Below are positions 53,516 through 62,246 of a DNA stretch of 64,000 bases, piece by piece (position 1 is the stretch's first letter; each line of letters begins with the position of its first letter). The stretch lies in contig NZ_AYMG01000026.1 of assembly GCF_000633455.1 (NCBI RefSeq), forward strand, positions 51,426 through 115,425, given 5' to 3'. The translations under genes and the position numbers were made by a program. Source of the DNA: Pedobacter jeongneungensis. Lineage in GTDB: Bacteria > Bacteroidota > Bacteroidia > Sphingobacteriales > Sphingobacteriaceae. The notes under the pieces were generated by a model. It was given only the letters and a program-made list of their open reading frames with translations. It did not search any database and was not told the DNA's origin.

Positions 53516-54295
53516 TCAAAGCTTACGCAACGGTGGCTGCATAACAATATCAAAATTATACTTCAGCTGTCTGTAGGTATCCCTGATCAGTTTAATGAAT
53601 ATCCCTTTGCCTTCGCGCCAGCTCGCTCTTGTCATGGTGCTGGGTTCCTGAGCTGAGTTTTTTTGAATAAGCAGCCTGTTAAAATCGTTATAAAACAAAC
53701 CCTGCGCCTTGTTCTGCAAAAAGGAGATACACATTCTGTATTCGGTCAGATCTCCCTTTAAACCTTCGGGGTACCTGCCAAACTTTTCGAAAAAAGATGA
53801 TCTTCTCAGGTGCGGATGGTCCGAATAAAGATATATTTTGCTATAATCTGTTCCAAAGGTGGGATGGTACATCTGCGAAAAATGTGCATCATAAGGTTTT
53901 AGGTACGCGTATGGTGCATAGGCGTAGAACCTGATGATATCCAGTTCTTCTTTCGTTTTCAGGTGGTTCAGTCCCTGCAAAAACTGATGGGGAAATTCAT
54001 TTGAAGGTTCAAAATCCTCCTGAATATACAGGGTATAAGGTTTGGTAACTGCATCCTGGCCTTTGTTAATATTGTGGCCCAATCCCCGGTTTACCGGAGT
54101 GGTAATGAGTTTGAAACCAAAAGCTTCTTGTAGCGACCTGAGATTAGCCATGTGTTCATCCTTGCTTCCGTCGTCGGAAACCACAATTTCGCCAAAGCTG
54201 CATTTTAGCGCTTTAAGTTTGTGCAGCAGATTGCTTAAGGAAGTGCTTCTATTATAGTGTGTAATGAGCAGGGAAACCTGGAAAAAAGTGTACAT
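53516..54295 (-). CDS. glycosyltransferase family 2
   Basis: A 259-aa soluble GT-A enzyme: SLLITHYNRSTSLSNLLHKL, VVSDDGSKDEHMANL (first Asp of the nucleotide site), NRGLGHNINKG and YTLYIQEDFEPSNEF, the DxD-like acidic site (QEDFEP). Complete length. It is the third gene of the wzx unit, 17 nt after the GT2 upstream. Confidence 0.8.
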   Translation of the reverse strand: MYTFFQVSLLITHYNRSTSLSNLLHKLKALKCSFGEIVVSDDGSKDEHMANLRSLQEAFGFKLITTPVNRGLGHNINKGQDAVTKPYTLYIQEDFEPSNEFPHQFLQGLNHLKTKEELDIIRFYAYAPYAYLKPYDAHFSQMYHPTFGTDYSKIYLYSDHPHLRRSSFFEKFGRYPEGLKGDLTEYRMCISFLQNKAQGLFYNDFNRLLIQKNSAQEPSTMTRASWREGKGIFIKLIRDTYRQLKYNFDIVMQPPLRKL

Positions 54296-54312
54296 GTTGG
54301 TAAAATAAATCT

Positions 54313-55167
54313 TTAAATTTTTTTAGTATCGTGCGGCTTGTGCGGGGTTAAGAGGGATAGCAGTTTTTTAGATTCGATAGAAATCCTTGATAATAAAGCC
54401 TGTCCAAAGCTGCCGTCGCGCTGCAAGGTGCGTGGCGCGGTCCAGGCCCGGGAACGGTTCCGTTTAAGCTGTCGTACTTTTCCAAACTGCATCAGATCGA
54501 AACATAACCGGCCGTCTTCTCCTCTCACATTAACCATCACATAACCAACTTTCATCCCATATTCGCGGATATAACCCATGCTTATGCCAAAGGCATTGAG
54601 GTATGGTCGCTTCACATGCCTTAAGGCAGCAATTGCATCCTTCATTTTTTCGAGCATGGCCAGTTTCCATCTGGGGAAACCTGGTTCGGGAATAAAAGAA
54701 TAACGGCCATAAACACAAACAGTGTCCGGGCTGCTCAAAACAGCTATCATATCATCCAGCCAGTACTCCGGATAAATACAGTCTGCATCAGCGAGCAAAA
54801 TATATTTTCCCCTGGCATTTTCCATTCCCATCTGTCTGGCTGGTCCACAACCCTGAATTTTCTGGAAATAACTTTTAATATGCAATTTATCCAGCGTTTG
54901 CTGCGTTGCGTCGGTAGAGTTATTGTTTACCACGATAATTTCGAGTGGAACTTTGGTAGCAAGGTCAGCTAAGCTGGCGATATTTCGGATAATATTAACT
55001 TCTTCATTCCAGGCGGCAATGACAATGCTCACCAGTGGCGTTCCGGTTTGCAATACATCAAGTTTTTGATTGATTTCCGTAAAAACGCTTTCGGGTACAT
55101 CAGCTGTTTTCGTAAAGGAAAGATCATATTTTTTGATCCAGTTGGGTGTATTGAAAATATTGTACAT
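54313..55167 (-). CDS. glycosyltransferase family 2
   Basis: A 284-aa protein: a 45-residue head, then VSIVIAAWNEEVNIIRNIAS, EIIVVNNNSTDATQQTLDK, GPARQMGMENARGKYILLAD with the DADCIYP acidic site near 127-133. The C-terminal part is helical and basic, perhaps lying on the membrane. Second gene of the minus-strand wzx unit, 40 nt after wzx. Confidence 0.82.
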   Translation of the reverse strand: MYNIFNTPNWIKKYDLSFTKTADVPESVFTEINQKLDVLQTGTPLVSIVIAAWNEEVNIIRNIASLADLATKVPLEIIVVNNNSTDATQQTLDKLHIKSYFQKIQGCGPARQMGMENARGKYILLADADCIYPEYWLDDMIAVLSSPDTVCVYGRYSFIPEPGFPRWKLAMLEKMKDAIAALRHVKRPYLNAFGISMGYIREYGMKVGYVMVNVRGEDGRLCFDLMQFGKVRQLKRNRSRAWTAPRTLQRDGSFGQALLSRISIESKKLLSLLTPHKPHDTKKI

Positions 55168-55207
55168 CGTGTGCCTTGTTATCGTGTTTATTTGAGCTAA
55201 ATGTTAA

Positions 55208-56560
55208 TCAGCGTAAATTTTTTGCCTGCTTAAGTCCCATGGTTACAAATCTGGCCAGTTCGCGGTAACCGCTGAGGTAACTGTTTACAAGGGAGAACTT
55301 TTTAAAGTCTTTATTGATATAGTAGTAGGAAATCCCTATTGCGGTAATGGTCGGGAAAAATGTTCCGATCACAATGCCATAAACATTTCCCAGCAGGTAT
55401 ACGCCAAGGAAATCGGCCGAAAGGTTGACCACCAGCATCACGATTACTTTCATGAAATTGATCTGTGGCCTGTGAATGGCATCAAGTGCAACGCTCATAA
55501 AGCGATCTGCAGGGTAGAGCAATGCAAATGTGGTAAAAATCCTGAAGATGTTAATCGCAGTATCGCCCGCTGGCGTATTGTTGTATTGCCCACCACCAAT
55601 AATACTCATGGCCAGGCCTGCGGCAATGTAGGCCACCACTAGTACAGGGAACAAACAGATGGTGATTGTTCCGATGTATTTTTTCATAATTTCGATGACT
55701 TCTTTTTTGTTACCGCTGTTATAAGCTTTTGAAAGCGAAGGCATGGCCGTAGCCACAAAACTGCGAAGCGGTATTTCAACCACTTCCATTAGTCGTTTAC
55801 CGAGGTTGTAAATGGCGAGTGATGATGGGCCAAGCATGAAGTTGATCACAAACGTATCGGTTACGCCAAAAAGACTGCTGCTGATGGATGTTCCAACAGT
55901 ATATTTTCCAAAATCGAAAATCTCCCTGATGCAGTCTTTTTGCTTTCTGAAAAAGTAACTGATGCCAGACCAGCCCATAAACAGTGTTAGAAGACTGGTC
56001 AACAGGGTAGCGGCAATGTTCGCCATCATCAGGTTCTGCAGCGAATTAAGGTGTAAGATATTAAGTGTAACCAAAAGAGTGATCAGCAAAAGTACCTGCG
56101 ACATCCTGATGTATAAAAGTGTATCAAACCTGAGCCCACCTTGTGCAATACACATGGCTACTACCATGGGTAGGGAGCAGAGCAGGTTTATGGCGTAGTA
56201 TTTAATAAAAAAGGCCAGACTCTCATCGGTACTGAAATGGCTGAAAAAGAGAAGAGGAATATTAATTGCCAATAAAAACATGGTAATGAGCGCCGCGATA
56301 TACCAGGTAGAACCAATTACTTCCTGGCCTTTCTGTTCACTTGCGCCTGCATAAAACTTTACAAATGCCGTGGTCAGAAAGCCCTGTCTGAATGTATCAA
56401 GAAAGGAAAGCAGCGCCTGAAAAAAAAACCAGATGCCAATTTCTTTAATGGATAACGACCGGTAAAGAATGGCTGTAAAAAGGAAGGTGAGCAGCGACAT
56501 TCCGCCTGTACCCATTAAAGACAGGAAATGTATATTTTTTAATTTAGAAATGAATTTCAT
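55208..56560 (-). CDS. polysaccharide flippase (Wzx/MOP family)
   Basis: A 450-aa protein with about 12-14 membrane helices (LSLMGTGGMSLLTFLFTAIL, LITMFLLAINIPLLFF, TICLFPVLVVAYIAAGLAMS) and the conserved middle segment FVATAMPSLSKAYNSGNKKE of MOP-type flippases. It flips the lipid-linked repeat unit to the periplasm for the polymerase. First gene of its unit, behind exopolysaccharide promoter copy 4, with two GT2 genes after it. Confidence 0.85.
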   Translation of the reverse strand: MKFISKLKNIHFLSLMGTGGMSLLTFLFTAILYRSLSIKEIGIWFFFQALLSFLDTFRQGFLTTAFVKFYAGASEQKGQEVIGSTWYIAALITMFLLAINIPLLFFSHFSTDESLAFFIKYYAINLLCSLPMVVAMCIAQGGLRFDTLLYIRMSQVLLLITLLVTLNILHLNSLQNLMMANIAATLLTSLLTLFMGWSGISYFFRKQKDCIREIFDFGKYTVGTSISSSLFGVTDTFVINFMLGPSSLAIYNLGKRLMEVVEIPLRSFVATAMPSLSKAYNSGNKKEVIEIMKKYIGTITICLFPVLVVAYIAAGLAMSIIGGGQYNNTPAGDTAINIFRIFTTFALLYPADRFMSVALDAIHRPQINFMKVIVMLVVNLSADFLGVYLLGNVYGIVIGTFFPTITAIGISYYYINKDFKKFSLVNSYLSGYRELARFVTMGLKQAKNLR

Positions 56561-56629
56561 TCTATAAAACAGTATTTATCTTGCTTATCAGGTAGTCCAG
56601 GGTATATTGGAATTATATTTTAACCTGAT

Positions 56630-56670
56630 CAAAACTACTCATCCAAAGGGGCTATGTAAATAGCCCTTAA
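56630..56670 (-). promoter_or_regulatory. promoter of the exopolysaccharide class, copy 4 (wzx unit)
   Basis: On the minus strand TTAAGGGCTATTT (56658-56670), 21 nt, then TAGTTTTG (56630-56637). It lies about 70 nt upstream of the wzx start. A second GGGGCTAT on the plus strand makes an inverted pair here (GGGCTAT-GTAA-ATAGCCC) but has no -7 element at the right spacing. Confidence 0.65.
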
Positions 56671-56821
56671 CTACTAATGCAAGCGTCGGTTTAAGGTGTT
56701 AATTTTGGATAGTTTCCGGTAAACAATTGGTTGATGCCTAGCGGCGCACCCCCGGGATTATTTAATATGAATACACGAATAAAAATATCAATGCCGGCCA
56801 TCGGGTTCCGGTTCTTTTAAT

Positions 56822-57331
56822 ATGGGGATAAGAAAATACATCCTTCAGGACTGGAATGCCAATCTGGCCAATCCTACAAAGGGCAAATATATCGTGGTGC
56901 TTTTTAGGATTGCACAGCTCATCGTTAAACGTAAGCTGACCAAAATTCTCTTTTTTTGGTACCTGTTGTTTTACAGGGTGTTTATCGAATGGTTTATGTG
57001 TGTGGAACTGAACTGGAAAACTTCAGTAGGGAGCGGATTCCAGCTGTGGCATGGAAGTGGCGTGGTGATCCACCCCGATACAGTGATAGGTGAGAACTGC
57101 TCGGTACGCCAGTGTACAACAATTGGGATAAAACAGGATTTTAGCGCATCAGGGATCATCAAAGCACCAGTAATTGGTGATGCTGTAGACATCGGCTGTA
57201 ATACCGTGATTATCGGCGATATTGTTATCGGGAAAGGGGTAACCATTGGCGCAGGCTCGGTAGTGGTAAAATCCATTCCTGCAGGTGTGATAGCTGCGGG
57301 GAACCCGGCAAGGATTCTCCGCAGTAGTTAA
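56822..57331 (+). CDS. hexapeptide acetyltransferase (serine acetyltransferase-like)
   Basis: A 169-aa protein of the same build as the gene at 44607: membrane-associated N-terminus (KILFFWYLLFYRVFIEWF), then beta-helix repeats (GSGVVIHPDTVIGENCSVRQ, VIGDAVDIGCNTVIIGDI, GVTIGAGSVVVKSIPAG) and AAGNPARIL at the end. It probably adds acetyl groups to polymer sugars. Monocistronic, with its stop directly against the stop of the GT8 gene. I find no copy of the shared promoter at the usual spacing upstream. Confidence 0.8.
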   Translation: MGIRKYILQDWNANLANPTKGKYIVVLFRIAQLIVKRKLTKILFFWYLLFYRVFIEWFMCVELNWKTSVGSGFQLWHGSGVVIHPDTVIGENCSVRQCTTIGIKQDFSASGIIKAPVIGDAVDIGCNTVIIGDIVIGKGVTIGAGSVVVKSIPAGVIAAGNPARILRSS

Positions 57332-58225
57332 TTATCTGAAAGCCAGAACGAGCTTTTTTTCTATTTTGTTATAGATCTTTTTTAACTTACTTACCGCATC
57401 ACTTCTGGTGCCGAAGTTTGCCCATTTAGTTTGGTTCAGGTAATGGAAAAACTGGTTTTTAAATTGTTCCTGACCGGAATAACCCTTATATATTGGTTTC
57501 ATGCCGGTAAAATGGATCAGGTATGGAGTAGGCGTGTGGTTTTTTGCAAACCAGTTCCATAAAGGGTCAAGCTCAAACCAGTCCTCATTGAAAACAACAT
57601 TAAGTGTGTATTGCTCGGCAAAATTAAGGTGTTCGGCATTTTCGGCGGCACAGGCAAAAGCCCGGGCGGTAATGTTGCGTTCACGCCAGCGCTGTGGTTT
57701 AAGCAGCATCATGCCCGCATTAAGGTATTTGCTGTTCGGATTAAGTCCAAGTTCCCTATAATTATTGATGCCCCCCCAGGGAGAACTCACCACTCCCGAA
57801 AGATCTGACACTGCCCCCAAATCGTATTCGCCTATATCGGTATGCCACAACTTTGAAATATCATCCAGCACAATCATATCTACATCCAGGTAAATGGCCT
57901 TTGTGGCCTCCTGTGGAATAAAATATGGAATGCACAGGCGCATATAAACGTTGGCGGGAAAGGAAGACTTGTCTCTCGGCAGTTTAAACTGCTTTGGCAA
58001 AGCTTCTTCTATGGGGATCCAATGCAGGGTAAGTTTAGTTGTAGAAAGGCTGGAGATTACTTTAAGCCTGTTTTTCTCGCTGATATGATCAGAGACGATA
58101 TACAGGTTTATTTCTTCTCCTGAATGGTGATTTTCTTCTAAGGATCTTAACATCGCGGCCATCAATACGACAAACTGGTTGTCGCAAATGGTTACAATGG
58201 TTATACCTTCGGGTTGATTTATCAT
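57332..58225 (-). CDS. glycosyltransferase family 8
   Basis: A 297-aa GT8 enzyme: NFVVLMAAMLRSLEENHHSG-like N-terminus (VTICDNQFVVLMAAMLRSL), KAIYLDVDMIVLDDISKLW with the DVD metal site near 113-115, KYLNAGMMLLKPQRWRE, LNFAEQYTLNVVF and HFTGMKPIYKG. Typical of LPS galactosyl- or glucosyltransferases. It follows ugd after 15 nt and is co-transcribed with it. Confidence 0.88.
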   Translation of the reverse strand: MINQPEGITIVTICDNQFVVLMAAMLRSLEENHHSGEEINLYIVSDHISEKNRLKVISSLSTTKLTLHWIPIEEALPKQFKLPRDKSSFPANVYMRLCIPYFIPQEATKAIYLDVDMIVLDDISKLWHTDIGEYDLGAVSDLSGVVSSPWGGINNYRELGLNPNSKYLNAGMMLLKPQRWRERNITARAFACAAENAEHLNFAEQYTLNVVFNEDWFELDPLWNWFAKNHTPTPYLIHFTGMKPIYKGYSGQEQFKNQFFHYLNQTKWANFGTRSDAVSKLKKIYNKIEKKLVLAFR

Positions 58226-58240
58226 GGGTTATGAATGTTC

Positions 58241-59590
58241 TTATGTGGTTATGGCAAAAGACTGGTGAGGGGTTTGAACCTTGGAAATTAACTTTCTTCC
58301 TATACTGTTATAATAATAACCGAGCTCGGCCATTTTCTCCAGTTCAAAAAGATTTCTGCCATCAAAAATTACTTTTTCCTTCAGCAGGTCTTCCATTTTC
58401 TCAAAATCAGGGTTCCTGAACAGCGACCACTCGGTTGCAATTAGCAGGGCATCTGCACCTTCGAGCACAGCGTATTGATTTTCAGCATAGGAGATCCGGT
58501 CGTTAAATATAGCCCTGACATTTTCCTGTCCCTCCGGATCGAAAACACTGATGCTCGCCCCTTGTTTAAGGAGGGTTTCGATCAGATAAAGTGCCGGAGC
58601 TTCCCTAATGTCGTCTGTTTCAGGTTTGAAAGAAAGTCCCCAGAAGGCGAAATGTTTTCCCGAAATATCATTTTTGTAAAAGTTCAGGAGTTTATCTGCC
58701 AGGATTACTTTTTGTTTTTCATTGATTGTAATCACCGACTTCAGGATCTCGAAGTTGTATGCATGTTCATCGGCTGATTTTACTAATGCCTGCACGTCTT
58801 TTGGAAAACACGATCCGCCGTAACCAATACCGGGGAACAAAAAGCGTTTGCCTATCCGTTCATCAGTACCAATGCCCCTGCGTATCGCATCTACATCGGC
58901 GCCAACCAGTTCACATAGGTTGGCAATCTCATTCATAAAGGTAATTTTGGTGGCCAAAAAGGAGTTTGCAGCATATTTGGTCAGTTCTGCGGAGCGTTCG
59001 TCCATAAAAATAACCGGATTTCCCTGACGTACATAGGGTGCATAAAGCGCTGACATGATTTTTTTTGCCCGCTCGCTGGTGGTTCCAATTACCACACGGT
59101 CGGGTTTCATAAAATCTTCTACGGCAACACCCTCCCTTAAAAATTCGGGATTGGAAATCACATCAACATCAACGGTGGTAATACTTTCAAAAACCGCCTT
59201 AACCTTATCTGCTGTTCCTACCGGAACGGTCGATTTGTTTACAATAACCTTATAACTGGTGATGAGCAGCGCAATATCTTTTGCCGCACCAAGGATATAG
59301 GATAGATCAGCAGCCCCATCCGCGCCTGGAGGAGTAGGTAGCGCCATAAATATAATTTCGGCATGATGTACTGCAGCTGAGAGATCGGTGGTAAACTGAA
59401 TGCGTTTCTGAAGGATATTGCGGTGGAAAAGCAGTTCGAGCCCAGGCTCATAGATGGGCAGTTCACCCTGTTGCATCTTTTCTATCTTTTGGGTGTTGAT
59501 GTCTACACAGATCACATCATTTCCTGTTTCTGCCAGGCAGGTTCCTGTCACCAATCCTACGTAACCGGTGCCTATAACTGCAATTTTCAT
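58241..59590 (-). CDS. ugd: UDP-glucose 6-dehydrogenase
   Basis: A 449-aa UDP-sugar dehydrogenase: NAD site MKIAVIGTGYVGLVTGTCLA, STVPVGTADKV, NPEFLREGVAVEDFMKPDRV, the catalytic Cys in GIGYGGSCFPKDVQAL (near 252-268) and the UDP-binding C-terminal domain (WGLSFKPETDDIREAPA). It makes UDP-glucuronate, so the polymer should contain uronic acid. Start of a two-gene unit with the GT8, behind exopolysaccharide promoter copy 5. The short leader before it has 60 nt after the -7 element. Confidence 0.92.
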   Translation of the reverse strand: MKIAVIGTGYVGLVTGTCLAETGNDVICVDINTQKIEKMQQGELPIYEPGLELLFHRNILQKRIQFTTDLSAAVHHAEIIFMALPTPPGADGAADLSYILGAAKDIALLITSYKVIVNKSTVPVGTADKVKAVFESITTVDVDVISNPEFLREGVAVEDFMKPDRVVIGTTSERAKKIMSALYAPYVRQGNPVIFMDERSAELTKYAANSFLATKITFMNEIANLCELVGADVDAIRRGIGTDERIGKRFLFPGIGYGGSCFPKDVQALVKSADEHAYNFEILKSVITINEKQKVILADKLLNFYKNDISGKHFAFWGLSFKPETDDIREAPALYLIETLLKQGASISVFDPEGQENVRAIFNDRISYAENQYAVLEGADALLIATEWSLFRNPDFEKMEDLLKEKVIFDGRNLFELEKMAELGYYYNSIGRKLISKVQTPHQSFAITT

Positions 59591-59649
59591 GTTTCGTTAT
59601 GGTTAAAAGAGTTTAAATTTTTAATTGAAATGGCTGTTTCCAGCAGTGA

Positions 59650-59693
59650 CGAAAATAGGCTTCAATTGGATTTTAAGAAATAGCCCTTTACTA
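59650..59693 (-). promoter_or_regulatory. promoter of the exopolysaccharide class, copy 5 (ugd unit)
   Basis: Minus strand TAGTAAAGGGCTATT (59679-59693), 21 nt, then TATTTTCG (59650-59657), one base off TAnnTTTG. About 60 nt upstream of the ugd start. Confidence 0.6.
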
Positions 59694-59721
59694 CCAAAAG
59701 ATGCTGTTCTACCAGCATTCG

Positions 59722-60894
59722 TTAGGCCATTTTCCGTTTGGAGCGTTCCCATGCCGCACTCTGGTTTTGATTGATGTACCTCAAGATGCCCGCTGCTACC
59801 GCATAGTTCATCATGCAGAAATAATAGGGGATAAAAAGGGTTTTGATCCTGATGTTTTTTCGTTCCATTAAAAGCCCGAGCAGGGCCAAGGTGTAAAAGA
59901 TACCTTGTGCTGTCAGGAGAAGCGTATAAAATTGATGACCATGCTGGAATACAATCCAGATATTTGCCAATAAAGCCAGCACGAGTAAGAAAGGGGTGAT
60001 GGTCCATCTCAATACCCGGTGTGAAAGGTACTGAAAGGTTAATATGGGATAGCGAAAGGGGTTGGCGGCAATTTTTAGCCTGAGGATCGACTGAATTCCA
60101 CCAGCAGCAATCCTGATCTTTCTTTTCAGTTCTTCAGCGGTATTTTCTGATGCAGTTTCGCTGGCATAAGCGGCGGGTTCATAAGCAATCAGGTAACCTT
60201 TTTCGGCAATCCTCATCGCAATCATGTGGTCATCAATAATCGTGTCCGATTCGATGGGTTCATATAAGGAAGCTCTAATGCTGAAGAGTTCTCCTGCAGC
60301 ACCAACATTAGAGTACAGTTCATAATCCCATTTTTTAAGCCTCGATTCGTATTTCCAGTAAAAACCTTCTCCTGCCGAACTGGCATCAGCGTGCTGATTC
60401 ACCAAAATCCGCTTTTCACCAGCAACAGCACCCACGTTTGTATTCTGATAGTGTTTTACCAGCTCCAGCAGCGCCTCCCGGTTTAAAAAGGTATTGGCAT
60501 CAGAAAATACAATAACCTCTCCCTTTACCTGCGGCATTGCCCTTTTAATTGCCGCCATTTTGCCGCCACGGTCGCTGTTATGCATCAGCACGATCTCCTG
60601 ATAAGGGTGAATGAGCTCTGGCGTGCGGTCTGTAGATCCGTCTGTCACGAATATAATCTGCAGCCGTTCCTTGGGATAATCTAACTGCAGTGTATTTTTT
60701 ATTTTATCTATTATCGTTACCTCTTCATTCCAGGCAGCTACCAGTAAGGTAACCGTTGGTAAAGGTGCCCCGGAAATAAAACTTTTAGGTCTGGAAAACG
60801 ACCGTTTAATTTTAATGAGTATGAAAAGCAACAGGCCATAACCTACAAAGGTATAGGTTATGATAAAAAGGCAGGTCCAGAAAAAAATGATCAT
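59722..60894 (-). CDS. membrane glycosyltransferase family 2
   Basis: A 390-aa protein: N-terminal helix (FFWTCLFIITYTFVGYGLLL), GT-A domain with VTLLVAAWNEEVTIIDKIKN, FVTDGSTDRTPEL, VIVFSDANTFLNREAL (DxD-like), GAAGELFSIRASLYE, then IDDHMIAMRIAEKGY and three C-terminal membrane helices. An inverting enzyme of the processive-like group; the usual QxxRW is replaced by KRKIRIAAGG. It stands in its own unit behind exopolysaccharide promoter copy 6. Confidence 0.82.
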   Translation of the reverse strand: MIIFFWTCLFIITYTFVGYGLLLFILIKIKRSFSRPKSFISGAPLPTVTLLVAAWNEEVTIIDKIKNTLQLDYPKERLQIIFVTDGSTDRTPELIHPYQEIVLMHNSDRGGKMAAIKRAMPQVKGEVIVFSDANTFLNREALLELVKHYQNTNVGAVAGEKRILVNQHADASSAGEGFYWKYESRLKKWDYELYSNVGAAGELFSIRASLYEPIESDTIIDDHMIAMRIAEKGYLIAYEPAAYASETASENTAEELKRKIRIAAGGIQSILRLKIAANPFRYPILTFQYLSHRVLRWTITPFLLVLALLANIWIVFQHGHQFYTLLLTAQGIFYTLALLGLLMERKNIRIKTLFIPYYFCMMNYAVAAGILRYINQNQSAAWERSKRKMA

Positions 60895-60961
60895 TATATC
60901 AGGTATGGATTAAGCCGGAAACAATTAAGTAGGACTTAATGCTACCTGTTTCCGATCGGAA

Positions 60962-61002
60962 CGAAGTTAGGTTTAGTAAAATTGCGCCTCAATAGTCCTT
61001 TA
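60962..61002 (-). promoter_or_regulatory. promoter of the exopolysaccharide class, copy 6
   Basis: Minus strand TAAAGGACTATTG (box GGACTATT, one change, at 60991-60998), 21 nt, then TAACTTCG (60962-60969). It lies about 68 nt before the GT2 start at 60894. Confidence 0.55.
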
Positions 61003-61041
61003 ATACCATTATGTAAAATGTTATTTGAGGCAAACTATCTC

Positions 61042-61959
61042 TTACAATGTTAATTTGGTACGGCTTCCGATATGGTTTTTTGAATGGAAAGAGTTCCATA
61101 GCAACGCCTTTATTACATAAGGAACAAGATCGGATCTTCCTTTTAGCAGGTAGCCAATCAATTGTTTTGGAACTGCCAACAGGAGGTAATAGGTGCTAAA
61201 TAGCATTACATTGATCCAATTGGTATTCCGCCGCATAAACAACAATCGGTTGCGTGCAATGAAGTAGGTTTTAGTCGGGCTTTCCTTTCCTACACTCATC
61301 GATTCTTTATGGAGAATATGTGTTTTTCCGCTAAACCAGATTTTTTTGCCTGCACGTTTAAACATTTCGCACCAATCCAACTCTTCATAATAAAGAAAAT
61401 ATTGTTCTGGCATCATACCAATATGATCGATATCGGATTTTCTGCACATCATAGCGGCACCATGACAGAAAGAGGTTTGATGACTGGTATTTGCATATTG
61501 ATCTTTATTTAGATCTCCCAACCCAATGGTTCTATTTCTTCCAGTGATTGGGTTTATTGGCGTATAACCAGCGTATTGGATAATATCCTGATCATCATGA
61601 TAAAGTATTAAAGGGGAGAGGATCCCAATTTCTGGGTGGGCAGCCATTTCTGCGATAAGCTGTTTTATAAAACCTGGGATAAGTTCCGTATCATTATTGA
61701 TCATCAGAATATATTCTCCGGTAGCATGGTTTAGGCCCAGATTATTTCCACCTGCAAATCCGAGGTTTACATCCGAGCGGATATATTTCAATTCAGGATA
61801 ATGCGTTTTAAACCGGGTTTCATGATCCTCCTCACTCGCATTATCGATCAGGATCACCTCTATTTCATCTGTTGAGCAGTGCTTTTTGATAGAACTCAAT
61901 AGGTCTAGAGTAACCCTGGGCTGATTATAATTAACGGTAATGATTGAGGTTAATGCCAT
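61042..61959 (-). CDS. glycosyltransferase family 2, rhamnosyltransferase-like
   Basis: A 305-aa enzyme: TSIITVNYNQPRVTLDLLSS, EVILIDNASEEDHETRF, VNLGFAGGNNLGLNHATG (typical of the WbbL-like group), YILMINNDTELIPGFI as acidic site, and EQYFLYYEELDWCEMFKRAG. A C-terminal hydrophobic region may touch the membrane. Monocistronic. The -7 element ends only 5 nt from the ATG, so its message may be leaderless. Confidence 0.85.
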   Translation of the reverse strand: MALTSIITVNYNQPRVTLDLLSSIKKHCSTDEIEVILIDNASEEDHETRFKTHYPELKYIRSDVNLGFAGGNNLGLNHATGEYILMINNDTELIPGFIKQLIAEMAAHPEIGILSPLILYHDDQDIIQYAGYTPINPITGRNRTIGLGDLNKDQYANTSHQTSFCHGAAMMCRKSDIDHIGMMPEQYFLYYEELDWCEMFKRAGKKIWFSGKTHILHKESMSVGKESPTKTYFIARNRLLFMRRNTNWINVMLFSTYYLLLAVPKQLIGYLLKGRSDLVPYVIKALLWNSFHSKNHIGSRTKLTL

Positions 61960-61964
61960 TTCGA

Positions 61965-62005
61965 CAAACCTAGCTAATGCTTACTTATCGGGCTATAGCC
62001 TTTTT
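61965..62005 (-). promoter_or_regulatory. promoter of the exopolysaccharide class, copy 7
   Basis: Minus strand AAAAAGGCTATAG (box AGGCTATA at about 61986-61993 region), 21 nt, then TAGGTTTG (61965-61972), a perfect TAnnTTTG. The GT2 start lies at 61959. Confidence 0.6.
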
Positions 62006-62146
62006 GGGTGATTTTTTTTGGCTAATCAATTAGGGGATAGTTAAAGAGAAATCAGTGCCACGCCATAATGTCGGTTAAATCAATTCATAAAGACAGATTA
62101 TCTGTCCTCATGAGCGGCACAGTGCCGGCATGATTTATAAATGGCG

Positions 62147-62188
62147 AAAAAAGGCTATATGGTAGCTTCAAGGTACATGGTAGTTTTG
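62147..62188 (+). promoter_or_regulatory. promoter of the exopolysaccharide class, copy 8 (LCP gene)
   Basis: AAAAAAGGCTATAT (box AGGCTATA at 62152-62159), 21 nt, then TAGTTTTG (62181-62188). It lies 58 nt before the LCP-family gene at 62247. Confidence 0.6.
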
Positions 62189-62246
62189 TGATGTAACACT
62201 AAAGGCTTAATTATTAACCAGATCGTTATAAATTATACATGAATAA

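Noticed and set aside
56645..56685. Plus-strand GGGGCTATG as the promoter of the acetyltransferase at 56822
   Set aside because: At the fixed spacing the sequence is TGCAAGCG, which is not a -7 element; the other strand is the functional one.
61986..62030. Plus-strand reading of the GGGCTATAGCC palindrome as an LCP promoter
   Set aside because: No TAnnTTTG 21 nt downstream on that strand; the minus-strand reading fits exactly and the LCP gene has its own copy at 62152.
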